Numbered from the stretch's first letter, positions 7,975-17,336 are shown. The stretch is 64,000 nt of DNA from an uncultured Parabacteroides sp. (GCA_944325345.1 CALUZV010000002.1:1-64000); one strand, 5' to 3'. Numbers and translations are program-made. The notes: a model not told the origin generated them from the sequence alone.

Positions 7975-8940
7975 TCAAAAAATGCCTCCCTTATAGAGAT
8001 TATCGAAGTTCGAATGCTGCCCGTTGCAAAGCTGCGCCATCTCTCCTTGCGGATTTAACTCGATGGATTTCTTTACATCGTCGAAGGCACCTTTCTTGTC
8101 GCCCCGCAGGTTGCGGATGCGTCCCCGTTCGGCATAGAGGGCGGATGCGTCGGGTAGCGTCTCGAGAGATTCTGTCAGAAAGTCTTCCGCTTCCTGCAAC
8201 TTATTCTCAGCAGCAAGCAGTTGGCTCTGCTGCACATACGCCTCGGCATTAAACGGATTCAACTCAATAGCCATTTGAAAGTCTGCACCCGCCTTCGCCA
8301 GTTCTCCGGTCAGCGCATGGATTCGTCCGCGCAGCATATAGGCCGTCTCTTCCTCCGGATTGAGGGCGACGATTTTTTCCACATCTTCCAATGCCTCCGC
8401 ACCCTGCCTCATGGCAAGCAGCAACTCTGCCCGGAGCTGGTATGCCCCCGAAAAATCATCCTTGATAGCCACACATTTCGTCAAGTCGGCTATTGCCCCA
8501 AACAAATCGCCCGTTGCCTTCTTCGCTTTGGCCATTTGGAAATAGGCTTGGTAGTTTTCAGAGTCTATGGAAAGGATGTGTTGGCAGTCGGTAGGCACGT
8601 CGACATCCCTGTCGAGCAGGAAGAGTATCTGGATACGCATCAGCCGCGCCTCGATATTGTCGGGTTGCAACTCCACCAGCCGGTCCATCTGCTCCAGCGC
8701 CTCCTCCGGCTTGCCGGCAGAAATATAGGCGGCAGCCAGATGAGTCCGCGTCTCGGCATCCTCACGGATATTCAAGGCCTCGGTGAAACACTTGATGGCA
8801 TAAGGCAGTTTGCCGCACATCCGCTGGGCACGCATCCCGTCATATTTTAAGATATCGAAGTTCTTTTCTTCGTTCCGATTCTTCTCTGCCTCCGGATTTT
8901 CCTCTTTACCCGAGAATATAGATTTGAAAAAGTTTACCAT
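7975..8940 (-). CDS. Tetratricopeptide-repeat protein
   Basis: A 321-residue protein without signal peptide. From about residue 40 to 310 it consists of seven to eight TPR-like helical hairpins: YAIKCFTEALNIREDAETRT, PEEALEQMDRLVELQPDN, FGAIADLTKCVAIKDDF, AEALEDVEKIVALNPEEE, LAKAGADFQMAIELNPFN, LQEAEDFLTESLETLPDA, KKGAFDDVKKSIELNPQGE. Such superhelices act as protein-binding scaffolds; no partner can be named. It has its own -7 box (TACCTTTG on the minus strand, 8962-8969) and appears to be a single-gene unit. Confidence 0.85.
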   Translation of the reverse strand: MVNFFKSIFSGKEENPEAEKNRNEEKNFDILKYDGMRAQRMCGKLPYAIKCFTEALNIREDAETRTHLAAAYISAGKPEEALEQMDRLVELQPDNIEARLMRIQILFLLDRDVDVPTDCQHILSIDSENYQAYFQMAKAKKATGDLFGAIADLTKCVAIKDDFSGAYQLRAELLLAMRQGAEALEDVEKIVALNPEEETAYMLRGRIHALTGELAKAGADFQMAIELNPFNAEAYVQQSQLLAAENKLQEAEDFLTESLETLPDASALYAERGRIRNLRGDKKGAFDDVKKSIELNPQGEMAQLCNGQHSNFDNLYKGGIF

Positions 8941-9053
8941 GGTCTGTTATATTTAGCGCGGCAAAGGTAGGGAAAAAACTGAAGGCACGCAACGGTTCTT
9001 CAGAAGCTATCTAACCCTCGAATTTGTAATCTTGATATCAAGAGCAATTAAAG

Positions 9054-10037
9054 CTATAATTCAACCTTCCCTAAAATAAAATCATCCTGAACTCCTATTA
9101 AATATATGGTATTGGATTTCGTATCCGAAGTAATGCGCATGACAGGCATGTTCAGATTGACGATTTCTTTCAGATTGAGCGCGTAATCATATACGAAGAG
9201 CGTCGTCGGGCGTTTATCCACGTCGCGCCCCACGGTCGTCTCGTCCGTATTGTCTTTCGCGTAATCCCGCTGCAGGGTAACGATATAGTCGCGGGTCAAG
9301 GTCAATTCGGGAGCTCCGATTCGCTTCCCATCCAGATGGATTTCGTTTTCGCTCAGCGTATATTCGAAGTCTTTTTTGGACTCCGCGAGCAAATCGAAAC
9401 CCGTATCGGTCTTTTGATAAACCGCCAGATAGGGAAAACTGATAGTGGAATAGACCAGCCGCTGGTTTTCCGGGTTATAAGCCACATTCCCTTGCAGTAC
9501 ATCATATTTATTTTCGTAGTTCAAATCCAGCGGGTCCTTGCCAAAAGCCTTTCCTTCGTAAATGAAGGGTTTTTCTTTCATCAGGTCGAATGTCAAGAAT
9601 TTTCCGTCCTCGATTTCGATAACCCGGATGGCGGCGAAAATATCGGCGTCCTCCCGTTTCAGCAACGGATTCCCCTTTGCCCTCAGACTATCCAACGCGT
9701 AATACCCGATTTGCTTCCGGCTGATATCGCAGGCCAATAGCATATTCCCCTCGGCCACTGTATAAATCGGGGCGATATACTCGTCCGGCCCTTGGCCGAT
9801 ATCAATCAGCGAGCCGACCTCCTCGGCAGTCGCCTTGTCAAGCACATGCGCTTGGTTTTGCACGCTCATGGGGTCGGTCCAGACAAAATAATTCTCGGTT
9901 ACGTGGAGCGTGCCGGGCATCATGCTCGCGATCTCGCTCGTCAGCACTTCGACCTCGGCATTTCGTTCCGTTACTTGGTTTCCCGAGCAGGAAAAGAGGA
10001 AGCTGAGGGAGAGGATGGGGATTAGAAAGTTTTTCAT
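9054..10037 (-). CDS. 6-bladed beta-propeller lipoprotein (copy A)
   Basis: A 327-residue lipoprotein. The signal peptide MKNFLIPILSLSFLFSC ends in a lipobox with Cys17. The remainder is strand-rich with the family phrases SLIDIGQGPDEYIAPIYT (the GxGPxEY element of blade 1), KQIGYYALDSL and LFVYDYALNLKEIVNL near the C terminus. Members of this Bacteroidetes family are surface or periplasmic proteins of unknown ligand. It is intact, unlike two of its paralogues immediately upstream, and is the last of the tandem cluster from 14.1 to 9.05 kb. Confidence 0.8.
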   Translation of the reverse strand: MKNFLIPILSLSFLFSCSGNQVTERNAEVEVLTSEIASMMPGTLHVTENYFVWTDPMSVQNQAHVLDKATAEEVGSLIDIGQGPDEYIAPIYTVAEGNMLLACDISRKQIGYYALDSLRAKGNPLLKREDADIFAAIRVIEIEDGKFLTFDLMKEKPFIYEGKAFGKDPLDLNYENKYDVLQGNVAYNPENQRLVYSTISFPYLAVYQKTDTGFDLLAESKKDFEYTLSENEIHLDGKRIGAPELTLTRDYIVTLQRDYAKDNTDETTVGRDVDKRPTTLFVYDYALNLKEIVNLNMPVMRITSDTKSNTIYLIGVQDDFILGKVEL

Positions 10038-10074
10038 ATTATGTAGATTTTAGAAGTTTATATGCTGTTTCCAT

Positions 10075-11126
10075 TCATTCGGACAGGGGAAGCCCACTCA
10101 CCACAAACTCCCCCGTCTCCGGCTGCACGCTCAGCAGAAGTATCCGGTTCCTTTCCGCATCGACAGCCAGGTTCGTATAGCTTTGCCCGAGGGTGATGAG
10201 CTTGACGGGGTTGCCGTCCCAATCGAAAATCAAGATTTTGTCCCCGCCGTAGGCCCTGAGGTCTGTCCTCGCCTCGCCGGAGAAAAGGCCGACGCAGTAG
10301 TCGGGCGTAGCCTTAAGGTCGATGAAGCCGTCGGGGTTCTTCGCATCAAAAACAATCGGCTGCTCCTGGTCGCCGGTGCGGTTGTAGAGCGGATGCCCGA
10401 AGGTAAACTCCCGGACAAGCACCGGGTTATCTCTGTCCGAGAGGTCGTAGAACTGGATGGACTCGCCCATGGCTGTGGCGGCGGCGAGGAGGCTCCGTTC
10501 GCCCTGTGTCGCCAGCAGACTTTGATAGACAAAGCCATTCTCCATATCCGAGTTTTGGCTGTCGTGCCCCTCCGGATATTCCCCGAAGCCACCCACGACC
10601 CGCCCTTGGCCATCCATCAAAGCAAACCGATGTCCGCGAACGATTCCGGCGGCGACAAACAAATCCTCCCGCACCGGAGCAACTTGGAAAACAGCAAACA
10701 AACTACTGTCTTCCTGCATTTTCAAAATTCAAAGGCCGAGGCAGCCGGCTGATGGCGGTCGATACGGGCCAGCGCCACCGTCGATTTGCCCGCATCCCAC
10801 AAACCGAGCTTGTCGCGGACGGAAGCGAGGCCGCCCAGATGGATAAACTCCTCCGGCCCGGCACCCCGGGAGGCGCAATCCCCCAAGAACTGCCCTGTCT
10901 CCCCGTCGAAAACGGAAATGAAGTAAGGTGCATGGATATTCCCGAAAACCAGCAGGCCCTGATGGTAGGTCATCAGGTACGGATTGCGGATGCTATCCGT
11001 TTCGATAGAAAGAGGTTGGGGCACTTCATGGCTTTGCTCTCTGAACAAGTCGGTCATACTGTTGCCTGTAGTTTCGAAACAGGAAGTGAGGCTAAGAAGA
11101 GGTAAAATATAGAGAAATGTTTTCAT
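10075..11126 (-). pseudogene. 6-bladed beta-propeller lipoprotein split by a frameshift (copy B)
   Basis: Two frames together make one propeller. The first (11126-10722, 134 residues) has a lipoprotein signal ending LTSC and the blade-1 element ASRGAGPEEFIHLGG, and stops after SAFEF. The second (10725-10075, about 216 residues) opens at a TTG and runs KMQEDSSLFAVFQVAP to the end of a normal propeller. Adding one T to the T4 run at the junction (about 10724) joins them as SAFEFLKMQEDSS, giving about 350 residues, the usual length. It could be a decayed gene, a slippage-dependent product (TTT re-read by one base), or an assembly error. Confidence 0.75.
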
Positions 11127-11142
11127 AAAATATTCTTTTTCG

Positions 11143-11150
11143 CAAAGGTA
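11143..11150 (-). promoter_or_regulatory. Predicted -7 box of propeller copy B
   Basis: Minus-strand TACCTTTG, 17 bp upstream of the start codon. No clear -33 box. The palindrome array at 11257-11336 lies about 110 bp further upstream. Confidence 0.5.
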
Positions 11151-11256
11151 GTTATTACGGGGAGATAAATACTTGTCGGTTCAGATTTTTTGATCCATCG
11201 GTCGTAAACTTCCTTTCTATTGGAGGCAAACTTCACTTGCTTGGCACCTAAACTTA

Positions 11257-11336
11257 AAACTAAGTCTTAGTTTATAAAAACTAAAGTTCAGTTTTTGAAA
11301 ACAAAGACTGCATTTTTAAAAACTAAGACTTAGTTT
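11257..11336. repeat. Array of four 17-bp palindromes with exact 21-bp period
   Basis: Units start at 11257, 11278, 11299 and 11320. The first is AAACTAAGTCTTAGTTT and the last AAACTAAGACTTAGTTT, both perfect inverted repeats around a single central base; the middle two are degenerate copies (AAACTAAAGTTCAGTTT and AAACAAAGACTGCATTT). It occupies the 323-bp gap between propeller copies C and B, upstream of the copy B promoter. Centres fall on one face of the helix. The rest of the gap shows nothing else. Confidence 0.85.
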
Positions 11337-11449
11337 TAAGTATTCCTCCCGAGGAAAAGAAGAATACCCCATATAGGAGGAAACTTTTCCTTGGATGAGC
11401 GAAAGAATTTACTCCTAATGATAACTACGATAAAGTAACGATAAGTGCT

Positions 11450-12571
11450 TTAGGGATAGAACTCCACCAAACAAGGATTGTCATCTTCCGCTACTCGAAT
11501 ATGCGTGTTATTCTTATAGCAAAGAAGGCCTTCGTTCTCGGCTATGGTCAAGGCATCCATGTACAGAATAAGAGACTCCGCACTTTCACTCAGGAAAAGG
11601 GTTGGGAGAAAGGTGAAATCATTCAAGTTGAACAGGTCGTTCGTCAGCAAAGGTTCTTTTATCTCTGAAGAAATGGAGGTACCGGGCTGGATTTTTGTCA
11701 GGAACGGCTTACCGAAGTAATTGCTATGAATCCATACGTTATCATTCAGGACGGCAAACTGGTTGATATAGACTTTTTCTTTCATTTCCCGGAGAAATTC
11801 CATGCCATTGCTTTTATATAAATCGAGCAAGCCTTGTGAGGAAAGGAATTCCTTATTCCCTACCAATTTCTTTTGCGAAAATTGCTCGGTCGCTGTATCA
11901 AATGCAACGATGGCATTGGATACGCCAAATTGATAGCAAAGATTTTCTCCCCACGAGATGAATTGGACGGGGCGGAACATGAGAAAAGGAAATTCCTTAT
12001 CCAAATAATCGGTAATTATTTCTCCATTTGCATCCGTCAGCGTCAGTGTTTTCTCGCGATTCCCGGTTACAAGTAAGATATGGGATGAATCTAATCGCTT
12101 AAATTTATAGATAAGGAAGTCGAAAGAGATATGCCGTAAGAAAGACATATCTTTAGCATCGTATATTTTCAATGTTTTATTGTCCGATATCCAGATTTCT
12201 GTCCGCCCGTCTATCGTATAAACGTCAAAATCTTCTATACGTATATATTCTTCCGGTCCTTCGCCTTGCTTCTCGAGTTTTGAGACAAACTTTCCATCCG
12301 CATCAAAACAAAACAAGGTTTGAGCGGATAGCACATAATAAAAATGATTATACTTCTTTATTTTGGTGATTTCACCGACCAGACTTTCATCGCTCGTTTC
12401 CAAAGGAACTATGCGAAAGCTATCTGTCAATAGCTCGGACAATTTGCATTCCTGCTGCTGACGTATCTCAAAATCATCAATCAAGGCCGACTCTCCCTTT
12501 TCCGATAAAGAACAAGAGGCGAAAAAGACAAACAACAAGAAGCTAAGACCATATTTTCCTATTCCTTTCAT
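11450..12571 (-). CDS. 6-bladed beta-propeller lipoprotein (copy C)
   Basis: A 373-residue lipoprotein with signal peptide MKGIGKYGLSFLLFVFFASC (lipidated Cys20). Family elements are FRIVPLETSDESLVGEI (strand 1), FCFDADGKFVSKLEKQGEGP (blade 1) and the C-terminal CLVEFYP ending typical of these proteins. It is intact. The upstream small lipoprotein ends 5 bp before its start, so the two are co-transcribed. Function unknown; probably cell-surface. Confidence 0.8.
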   Translation of the reverse strand: MKGIGKYGLSFLLFVFFASCSLSEKGESALIDDFEIRQQQECKLSELLTDSFRIVPLETSDESLVGEITKIKKYNHFYYVLSAQTLFCFDADGKFVSKLEKQGEGPEEYIRIEDFDVYTIDGRTEIWISDNKTLKIYDAKDMSFLRHISFDFLIYKFKRLDSSHILLVTGNREKTLTLTDANGEIITDYLDKEFPFLMFRPVQFISWGENLCYQFGVSNAIVAFDTATEQFSQKKLVGNKEFLSSQGLLDLYKSNGMEFLREMKEKVYINQFAVLNDNVWIHSNYFGKPFLTKIQPGTSISSEIKEPLLTNDLFNLNDFTFLPTLFLSESAESLILYMDALTIAENEGLLCYKNNTHIRVAEDDNPCLVEFYP

Positions 12572-12576
12572 ATTTC

Positions 12577-12966
12577 CTATCTCTTTATTTTCATTTTCAA
12601 TAGAAAACTTTTTCCATTATCCTTGGCAAAGGTATATAAGTACTCCCCGTCTGAGCCGACAATGGGCCGATAGGCATCAGCGGATATTTCTTTTGGCAGA
12701 GAAGCTACGGAATAGACCTCGTTCGTTTTCAAATCAATCATACAGAAGTCCTCCCGTTTGCCGGACAGCTTGAAAAATAGTTTTTCGCTTGCCAAATAGA
12801 AGCTGGATGTGCCTGTGATATACTTTCGCTGGGTGATAATCTCATCCATTTCCTCGTCCGTCCATCCATTCTCCGGTGCATCTTGAGAACCTGTAGCTTT
12901 AGGTTCTGAACAGCCAAGTAACAAAAGCAAACCGAGACTTGACAAAGAAAATTTCCAGTAATTCAT
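12577..12966 (-). CDS. Short lipoprotein, probable truncated 6-bladed propeller relative
   Basis: A 129-residue lipoprotein with signal MNYWKFSLSSLGLLLLLGC (Cys19). After a short linker the mature part (SSFYLASEKLFFKLSGKRED then FCMIDLKTNEVY) resembles the last blades of 6-bladed propellers, but the first four blades are missing. This suggests an internal deletion that fused a signal peptide to a C-terminal blade pair; alternatively it is a genuinely short family. It is 5 bp from copy C and about 70 bp from copy D. Confidence 0.6.
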   Translation of the reverse strand: MNYWKFSLSSLGLLLLLGCSEPKATGSQDAPENGWTDEEMDEIITQRKYITGTSSFYLASEKLFFKLSGKREDFCMIDLKTNEVYSVASLPKEISADAYRPIVGSDGEYLYTFAKDNGKSFLLKMKIKR

Positions 12967-13034
12967 GGTGCGTATCTCCCTATTTTAAACTTATTTCTTT
13001 TTGAATAGATCCTAAGCTCTATATGGAGCCCTCT

Positions 13035-14111
13035 TCATAGTATGTTCCCAAGGTCTAAATACCCAAACTGTATCTCATCATCGAAGGTGAACAGCAACCG
13101 CTTGTTTTCCGCATCGTAACAGAAGGAGAGGATGGCGTATCCGATGTCTAAGGTGGAAAGATGATTCCCTTCGAGGTCGAAAACGAGCAATTTGTCCAGC
13201 CGATAGACTCGCGTCTGGCCGTCTTGTTCGTAAAACTAAGCTCGCCCCAAGTAGCTCGCCACGACTTTGTCCCCGCAAAAGACAGCCTCGTCGAAATATT
13301 GGTCGGCATTCGATGTCAAATCATTCCACTGCTTGCCATAAGCGTTGCACTTCAGTTCCCCGGCCAAGGTGCAGAATGATATCAAGTCGTGATGCTGGTA
13401 AAGTTCTACATACAAGCCGTGCTCGGGGGAGGCGGCGAACTTCACCCGCTTCCGCTCCACGTCTGGATGGCCGGTATATTTCATGAAAATCCGCTCGCCG
13501 GTCTTCATATTCCATTTCGCGATCAGGGGAACATAATCCCTGGCATTCAGAATATGCCAAAACATCCCGTAGGATACGGTATCACTGACATATTGCAACT
13601 GAATCGGAAATTCCGTCTGCTTGATGCCGGCCTTTTTCGTCGGGACATAGTCGGGATTGGTTAAAATACTATCCATCGGGAAGCTCTGCAGACCGAGATT
13701 GCCATAATCAATGGCGTAAAAGGTATTCGCCTTTCCGTCCGGAATGATATTGATCAGATTGGCTATCTCCCCTGGCCCCTGCCCCTTATTCCCGACGCTG
13801 GTCAAGTACTTAAACGTATTTTTTTCAAATATATGAATCAGTTTATCATAGGACATGACATCGCTCAGAAGCAAATAGTCATTCAGCAGGTAGGGTTTTC
13901 CCCAGGCAGAAATATCCACATCCTCGATAGAGACTTCCCGAATATCCTGCTTTACATCTATGACATTATCATAAGCACTATAATATTTCCGATGCCCGGA
14001 ATCATGGTGGTTGCAGGCCGGGAGCAAAAGGAGAAACACGAGGAAGAGGGCCAGCGACGTCCTCAGACCTTGTGCAGCCTCTGTCCGCCTTCCTTTTCTC
14101 TTCAAAATCAT
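13035..14111 (-). pseudogene. 6-bladed beta-propeller lipoprotein interrupted by an in-frame TAG (copy D)
   Basis: From the ATG at 14111 the frame encodes MILKRKGRRTEAAQGL, a hydrophobic segment ending LLLLPAC (lipobox), then a normal propeller to VVASYLGRA, where TAG occurs (13236-13238). The same frame continues without shift for 66 codons: FYEQDGQTRVYRLDKLLVFD, LEGNHLSTLDIGYAILSF and DDEIQFGYLDLGNIL to a TGA at 13035. This tail is the conserved C terminus of the family. One nonsense change (for instance CAG or GAG to TAG) therefore separates two well-preserved parts. Readthrough or an ATG six codons further up (14129) are possible. A -7 box TACTTTTG lies at 14151-14158 on the minus strand. 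Confidence 0.8.
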
Positions 14112-14272
14112 TTGGAATGTATGTAACATGGTATTTTGAATTTAGCTATACAAAAGTAAAGAATTAAACTGAGGCATACAACAGACCTTCGGGAAAAAGA
14201 GCAGCCTCGAATGCGATGAGGGCAAAAGGACTTCCCAGTCAGCTTCACTGTACAGAAAACTTTTCACAAGCA

Positions 14273-14303
14273 GTTGCCTTGTAGAGAATAAGTCGTACCT
14301 TTG
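14273..14303 (+). promoter_or_regulatory. Predicted promoter of the toxin-antitoxin pair
   Basis: GTTG (14273-14276), a 19-bp spacer and TACCTTTG (14296-14303) fit the Bacteroidetes consensus. The antitoxin ATG follows 25 bp later. Confidence 0.65.
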
Positions 14304-14327
14304 TATCGATTCTAAAACACAAGCATT

Positions 14328-14558
14328 ATGACAACAAATCTTACCATCGAATTAGACAGCCACCTGCTTGAACGTATCACACACTACGCACAAGTCAAGG
14401 GAAGAACTGTCTCTGAATTAGTCGAAGCTCAACTACAGAAATTGCTGCAAAGCCAATCCGCACAGAGCGCGACACCCGTCTCGTCCAAACTGAGAGGGAT
14501 TATCAAACTGCCTAAAGATTTCGATTATAAGAAAGAAATGGAATACCGGGAGCTATGA
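14328..14558 (+). CDS. Antitoxin of a type II toxin-antitoxin pair (DUF6364-like)
   Basis: A 76-residue protein. The N terminus NLTIELDSHLLERITHYAQ looks like a ribbon-helix-helix DNA-binding fold (strand, then two helices). The C terminus KLRGIIKLPKDFDYKKEMEY is the toxin-contacting tail typical of antitoxins paired with PIN toxins in Bacteroidetes. The stop overlaps the toxin start by 4 bp (ATGA at 14555), so toxin synthesis is coupled. It probably represses its own promoter together with the toxin. Confidence 0.82.
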   Translation: MTTNLTIELDSHLLERITHYAQVKGRTVSELVEAQLQKLLQSQSAQSATPVSSKLRGIIKLPKDFDYKKEMEYREL

Positions 14559-14956
14559 AACATTATTTTGTAGATACGAACGTTATCTTAGACATGCTGG
14601 CAGATAGAGAAGGGTTCGCGGATGCTGCGTCTGCCATCTTCGATGCTGCCGGGCGAAATGAAATACGGCTATCGATATGCGCATTGTCTTATTCCACGAT
14701 TTATTATATCCTGCGCAGGTTCATTGGCCGAGAAAAAGCTCTGCAAAGTCTGCGCGAACTATCCAAATGCGTATCTATATTGCCCGTGAACCAAACTGTC
14801 ATACAAATGGCTCTTAATTCCAACTTCCCGGACTATGAAGATGCTATCCAATATTATTGTGCCCGACAAGATAGCACTATTGATGGCATCATAACCCGGA
14901 ATCTCAAAGATTTTAAGCTATCTGAAATTCCGGTTTTATCTCCCCAAAAAGTTTAG
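14555..14956 (+). CDS. PIN domain ribonuclease toxin (VapC-like)
   Basis: A 133-residue PIN-fold protein, predicted Mg-dependent endoribonuclease neutralised by the preceding gene product. Acidic positions seen are Asp7 (FVDTNVILD), Asp93/Glu95/Asp96 (FPDYEDAIQ) and Asp110 in DSTIDGIITRN. The acid normally found near residue 43 is absent; that segment reads ALSYSTIYYILRR, a form I recall from other Bacteroidetes PIN toxins. Target RNA unknown. Confidence 0.85.
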   Translation: MKHYFVDTNVILDMLADREGFADAASAIFDAAGRNEIRLSICALSYSTIYYILRRFIGREKALQSLRELSKCVSILPVNQTVIQMALNSNFPDYEDAIQYYCARQDSTIDGIITRNLKDFKLSEIPVLSPQKV

Positions 14957-15013
14957 AAGTTGTAGCTGAGAAGAAATCTCTCCTCTCTATTATTTCCAAA
15001 CACTTATTTTCCT

Positions 15014-15955
15014 TCAAATCCGCACATTCATCAGCTCCCGCCCCCAGCAAACCTGTCCGTAAATGTCCTGCAGCAGGGCAGGGGTTACTTTCGCGAAGTC
15101 TTCCTGGCGGGGGACGACGAAGAGACCACCTATATCGGCTGCTCCCGGGCTGGTGAGAAAATGTGTCTCATCCATCGCCCAATATTGACGGGGACGGTGC
15201 GCCCGGCGGGGAACGATAATGATCCGCCACTGGCGATCCTTGTAGTTGGCGAAGAGGTTCATCTTTGGTTCTTCATCGCCCTCGAGCGGCTGGAGGGGCA
15301 ATGCATGATAAAGCGATTCAAACAGACGGAGTGCATCGGCTGAATTCGAAGACAATAAGACAAAGCCGCTCCGCAAACTGTCGCTAAACCAATAGAGTGT
15401 GGCCGTCCCTAAGCGTTTCACGATAGGCAATCCTTTTTTGAGCTTCCGCTCCACCTCAGCCTCGAGTGGCATTTCCCCGCTCATGACCGCCTGAAAATGC
15501 AGATGGTCGGGTAAAGAGGCTCCGCAGCGTGGCCCGTTGTAGAAAAGGGTATATCCGGACAGATTTTTGGATAGCCGCAGGAAATCTGCGAAATAAGGCA
15601 GAATACGCTGCGCCCGGTGATAGCGGTAGGGTAATGTGAAATGCGCCTGGAAGATAGGGTACGGATTGCAGAGTAGCCAATAAAGGGGATGAATGGCTAT
15701 CTTTTCCTGCGCCGCAGGCAAACTCGTCAAGCAAAGGAAGCACGGCCGCTGGCGGACTTCGTGTGGCTCGACTTTGGCGTTCGACGATAGTATCCGCGCG
15801 GGGTTATATTGCACGCGGACGGTTTCCTCCTGGATGCGGACGGTCTTTATTTTTACGTCTTCCAGAGCCCTGTAATTTGTTGCCAGCAGGGGCCACGACT
15901 TTTTCTGCCGCTCCAATAAGGCGGAGGCAATATCCATAGCGTTTCTCTGTCCCAT
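15014..15955 (-). CDS. DUF4922 protein, HIT-superfamily nucleotidyl transferase/phosphorylase-like
   Basis: A 313-residue protein. Residues 71-75 read PCFLC, a probable metal-binding pair, and residues 146-155 contain PDHLHFQA, the histidine triad form (His151, His153, Gln155) of Ap4A phosphorylase, GalT and GDP-galactose phosphorylase. This predicts a covalent nucleotidyl-histidine mechanism on a nucleotide sugar or dinucleotide, but the substrate is not known. It follows the GT2 gene by 16 bp, so the two probably act together. Met7 (15937) is an alternative start. Confidence 0.75.
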   Translation of the reverse strand: MGQRNAMDIASALLERQKKSWPLLATNYRALEDVKIKTVRIQEETVRVQYNPARILSSNAKVEPHEVRQRPCFLCLTSLPAAQEKIAIHPLYWLLCNPYPIFQAHFTLPYRYHRAQRILPYFADFLRLSKNLSGYTLFYNGPRCGASLPDHLHFQAVMSGEMPLEAEVERKLKKGLPIVKRLGTATLYWFSDSLRSGFVLLSSNSADALRLFESLYHALPLQPLEGDEEPKMNLFANYKDRQWRIIIVPRRAHRPRQYWAMDETHFLTSPGAADIGGLFVVPRQEDFAKVTPALLQDIYGQVCWGRELMNVRI

Positions 15956-15971
15956 ATTTTATTTCGTTAAA

Positions 15972-17312
15972 TTATAAGGTCTGATGCTGGCGGGCCTCGA
16001 GCTCCCACGTACGCAGCCGGTCCTTATAAAGATTATACTGATTCATCTTCTCTATGCTCAAGGCGGCATCCGAGTTGTCCTCCCAGCGACGGCAGAGGTA
16101 TAGCACGTCATAGATGCGACAGATACGATATTCCCGACTGATTCGCAAACCTACGGCATAGTCCTCGCCATAGCTTGTGTTGGGAAAATTCAGCTGGCGC
16201 ATGAGCGGCGTATAGAATGCGCGTGGTGCTCCCAGCCCATTGATGCGCAACGCGTTGTTTCTTCCATTTTCATCTGTCCATTCCCGGTGGTCGATGATGC
16301 CGGGGGGTATTTCCTGCATCTGGAAGTTTGTCATCCGGTAGGAACCTATAACCATCGCACACGATTCGCTCCGGAACTTATTGACAACCTGCTGCAAGGT
16401 ATCTGGCGCACTATACACATCGTCGCTATCCAGCTGCACGGCATATTTCCCGCACGCCGGATGGTGGATGCCCAGGTTCCAGCATCCTCCGATGCCGAGG
16501 TCGGTGCGCTCCGGACAAATCACAATCAAACGCGCGTCGCTCCCGGCACGGGCAAGAAGTTTTTCCGTCGTCCCATCCGTCGAATGGTTATCGACGACGA
16601 TTACATTGAAGGGGAAGGTTGTCTCCTGAGACAGTGCGGAAGTAATAGCGTCCTCTATCGTCCGCGCCCGGTTGCGCACGGGGATAATTACGCTGGCCTC
16701 GACCGGGAATGTTTTTTCCTCCGGTGGCAATGCTTTAAATATGGGCGGGAGATAGGCGTCGATAGCTTTCAGGTGTCCAGTACATACCTGCTCCATCTCT
16801 ACCTGGACTGCCCGATTGCGTGGATCCACGTAGTCGAACAGCTTCTCGCCTGTTGTCCGTCTATCTACCTCTTTCACGGTATAGAGGTACTCCGGTATAT
16901 GTACAATGGAGTATGAGCGGGAGATGGCCAAGCGTAGTGCATACAGGGCGGCATACTGATATTCCGCCGCCGGGGTTCCCGTCATCGCATCATGCCACGC
17001 CGACATCCGGACGAGAATAATCGGTCCGAAGTCGAAATCGTCGCGCAGACTCCCGGACTGATAATCTATTAGGGGATGCAGCCGCTCTTCTTCGCGGTAG
17101 TCGGCATATATCCAGCCAGCAGAGGTCATGTCCGCCACCTGCAGGAATCGTTCCTCGGTGTGCTGCCCCAACTCAACCGGGGCATCGTTCAGACACAGCA
17201 GGGCAAACTCCGCCTTGCAACGAGCCGCTATCTGTGCCAACACCCTACTCCCCATCAAACGCCCCGTGGCCGGGAAATCCCGACCTGCATGGAATATCTG
17301 TATTCGCTCCAT
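15972..17312 (-). CDS. GT2-family glycosyltransferase with N-terminal extension
   Basis: A 446-residue cytoplasmic protein. The GT-A domain begins near residue 205 ([18 protein letters not shown]) and has [16 protein letters not shown] and the metal/nucleotide-binding QLDSDDVYS around residue 292. The first 200 residues form a second, degenerate glycosyltransferase-like region containing [11 protein letters not shown] and [17 protein letters not shown]. No membrane helix. It is paired with a nucleotidyltransferase/phosphorylase-like gene, suggesting a two-step use of a nucleotide sugar. Acceptor unknown. Confidence 0.8.
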   Translation of the reverse strand: MERIQIFHAGRDFPATGRLMGSRVLAQIAARCKAEFALLCLNDAPVELGQHTEERFLQVADMTSAGWIYADYREEERLHPLIDYQSGSLRDDFDFGPIILVRMSAWHDAMTGTPAAEYQYAALYALRLAISRSYSIVHIPEYLYTVKEVDRRTTGEKLFDYVDPRNRAVQVEMEQVCTGHLKAIDAYLPPIFKALPPEEKTFPVEASVIIPVRNRARTIEDAITSALSQETTFPFNVIVVDNHSTDGTTEKLLARAGSDARLIVICPERTDLGIGGCWNLGIHHPACGKYAVQLDSDDVYSAPDTLQQVVNKFRSESCAMVIGSYRMTNFQMQEIPPGIIDHREWTDENGRNNALRINGLGAPRAFYTPLMRQLNFPNTSYGEDYAVGLRISREYRICRIYDVLYLCRRWEDNSDAALSIEKMNQYNLYKDRLRTWELEARQHQTL

Positions 17313-17336
17313 CTCTAAACTTTTTTATATAACAAC

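Noticed and set aside
7842..8252. Plus-strand frame across rpmH and the TPR gene end
   Set aside because: Overlaps rpmH antisense and has no domain; rpmH is certain.
13078..13278. 66-residue minus-strand frame at the end of propeller copy D
   Set aside because: The true continuation is the frame of copy D itself past the TAG, which shows the conserved family C terminus.
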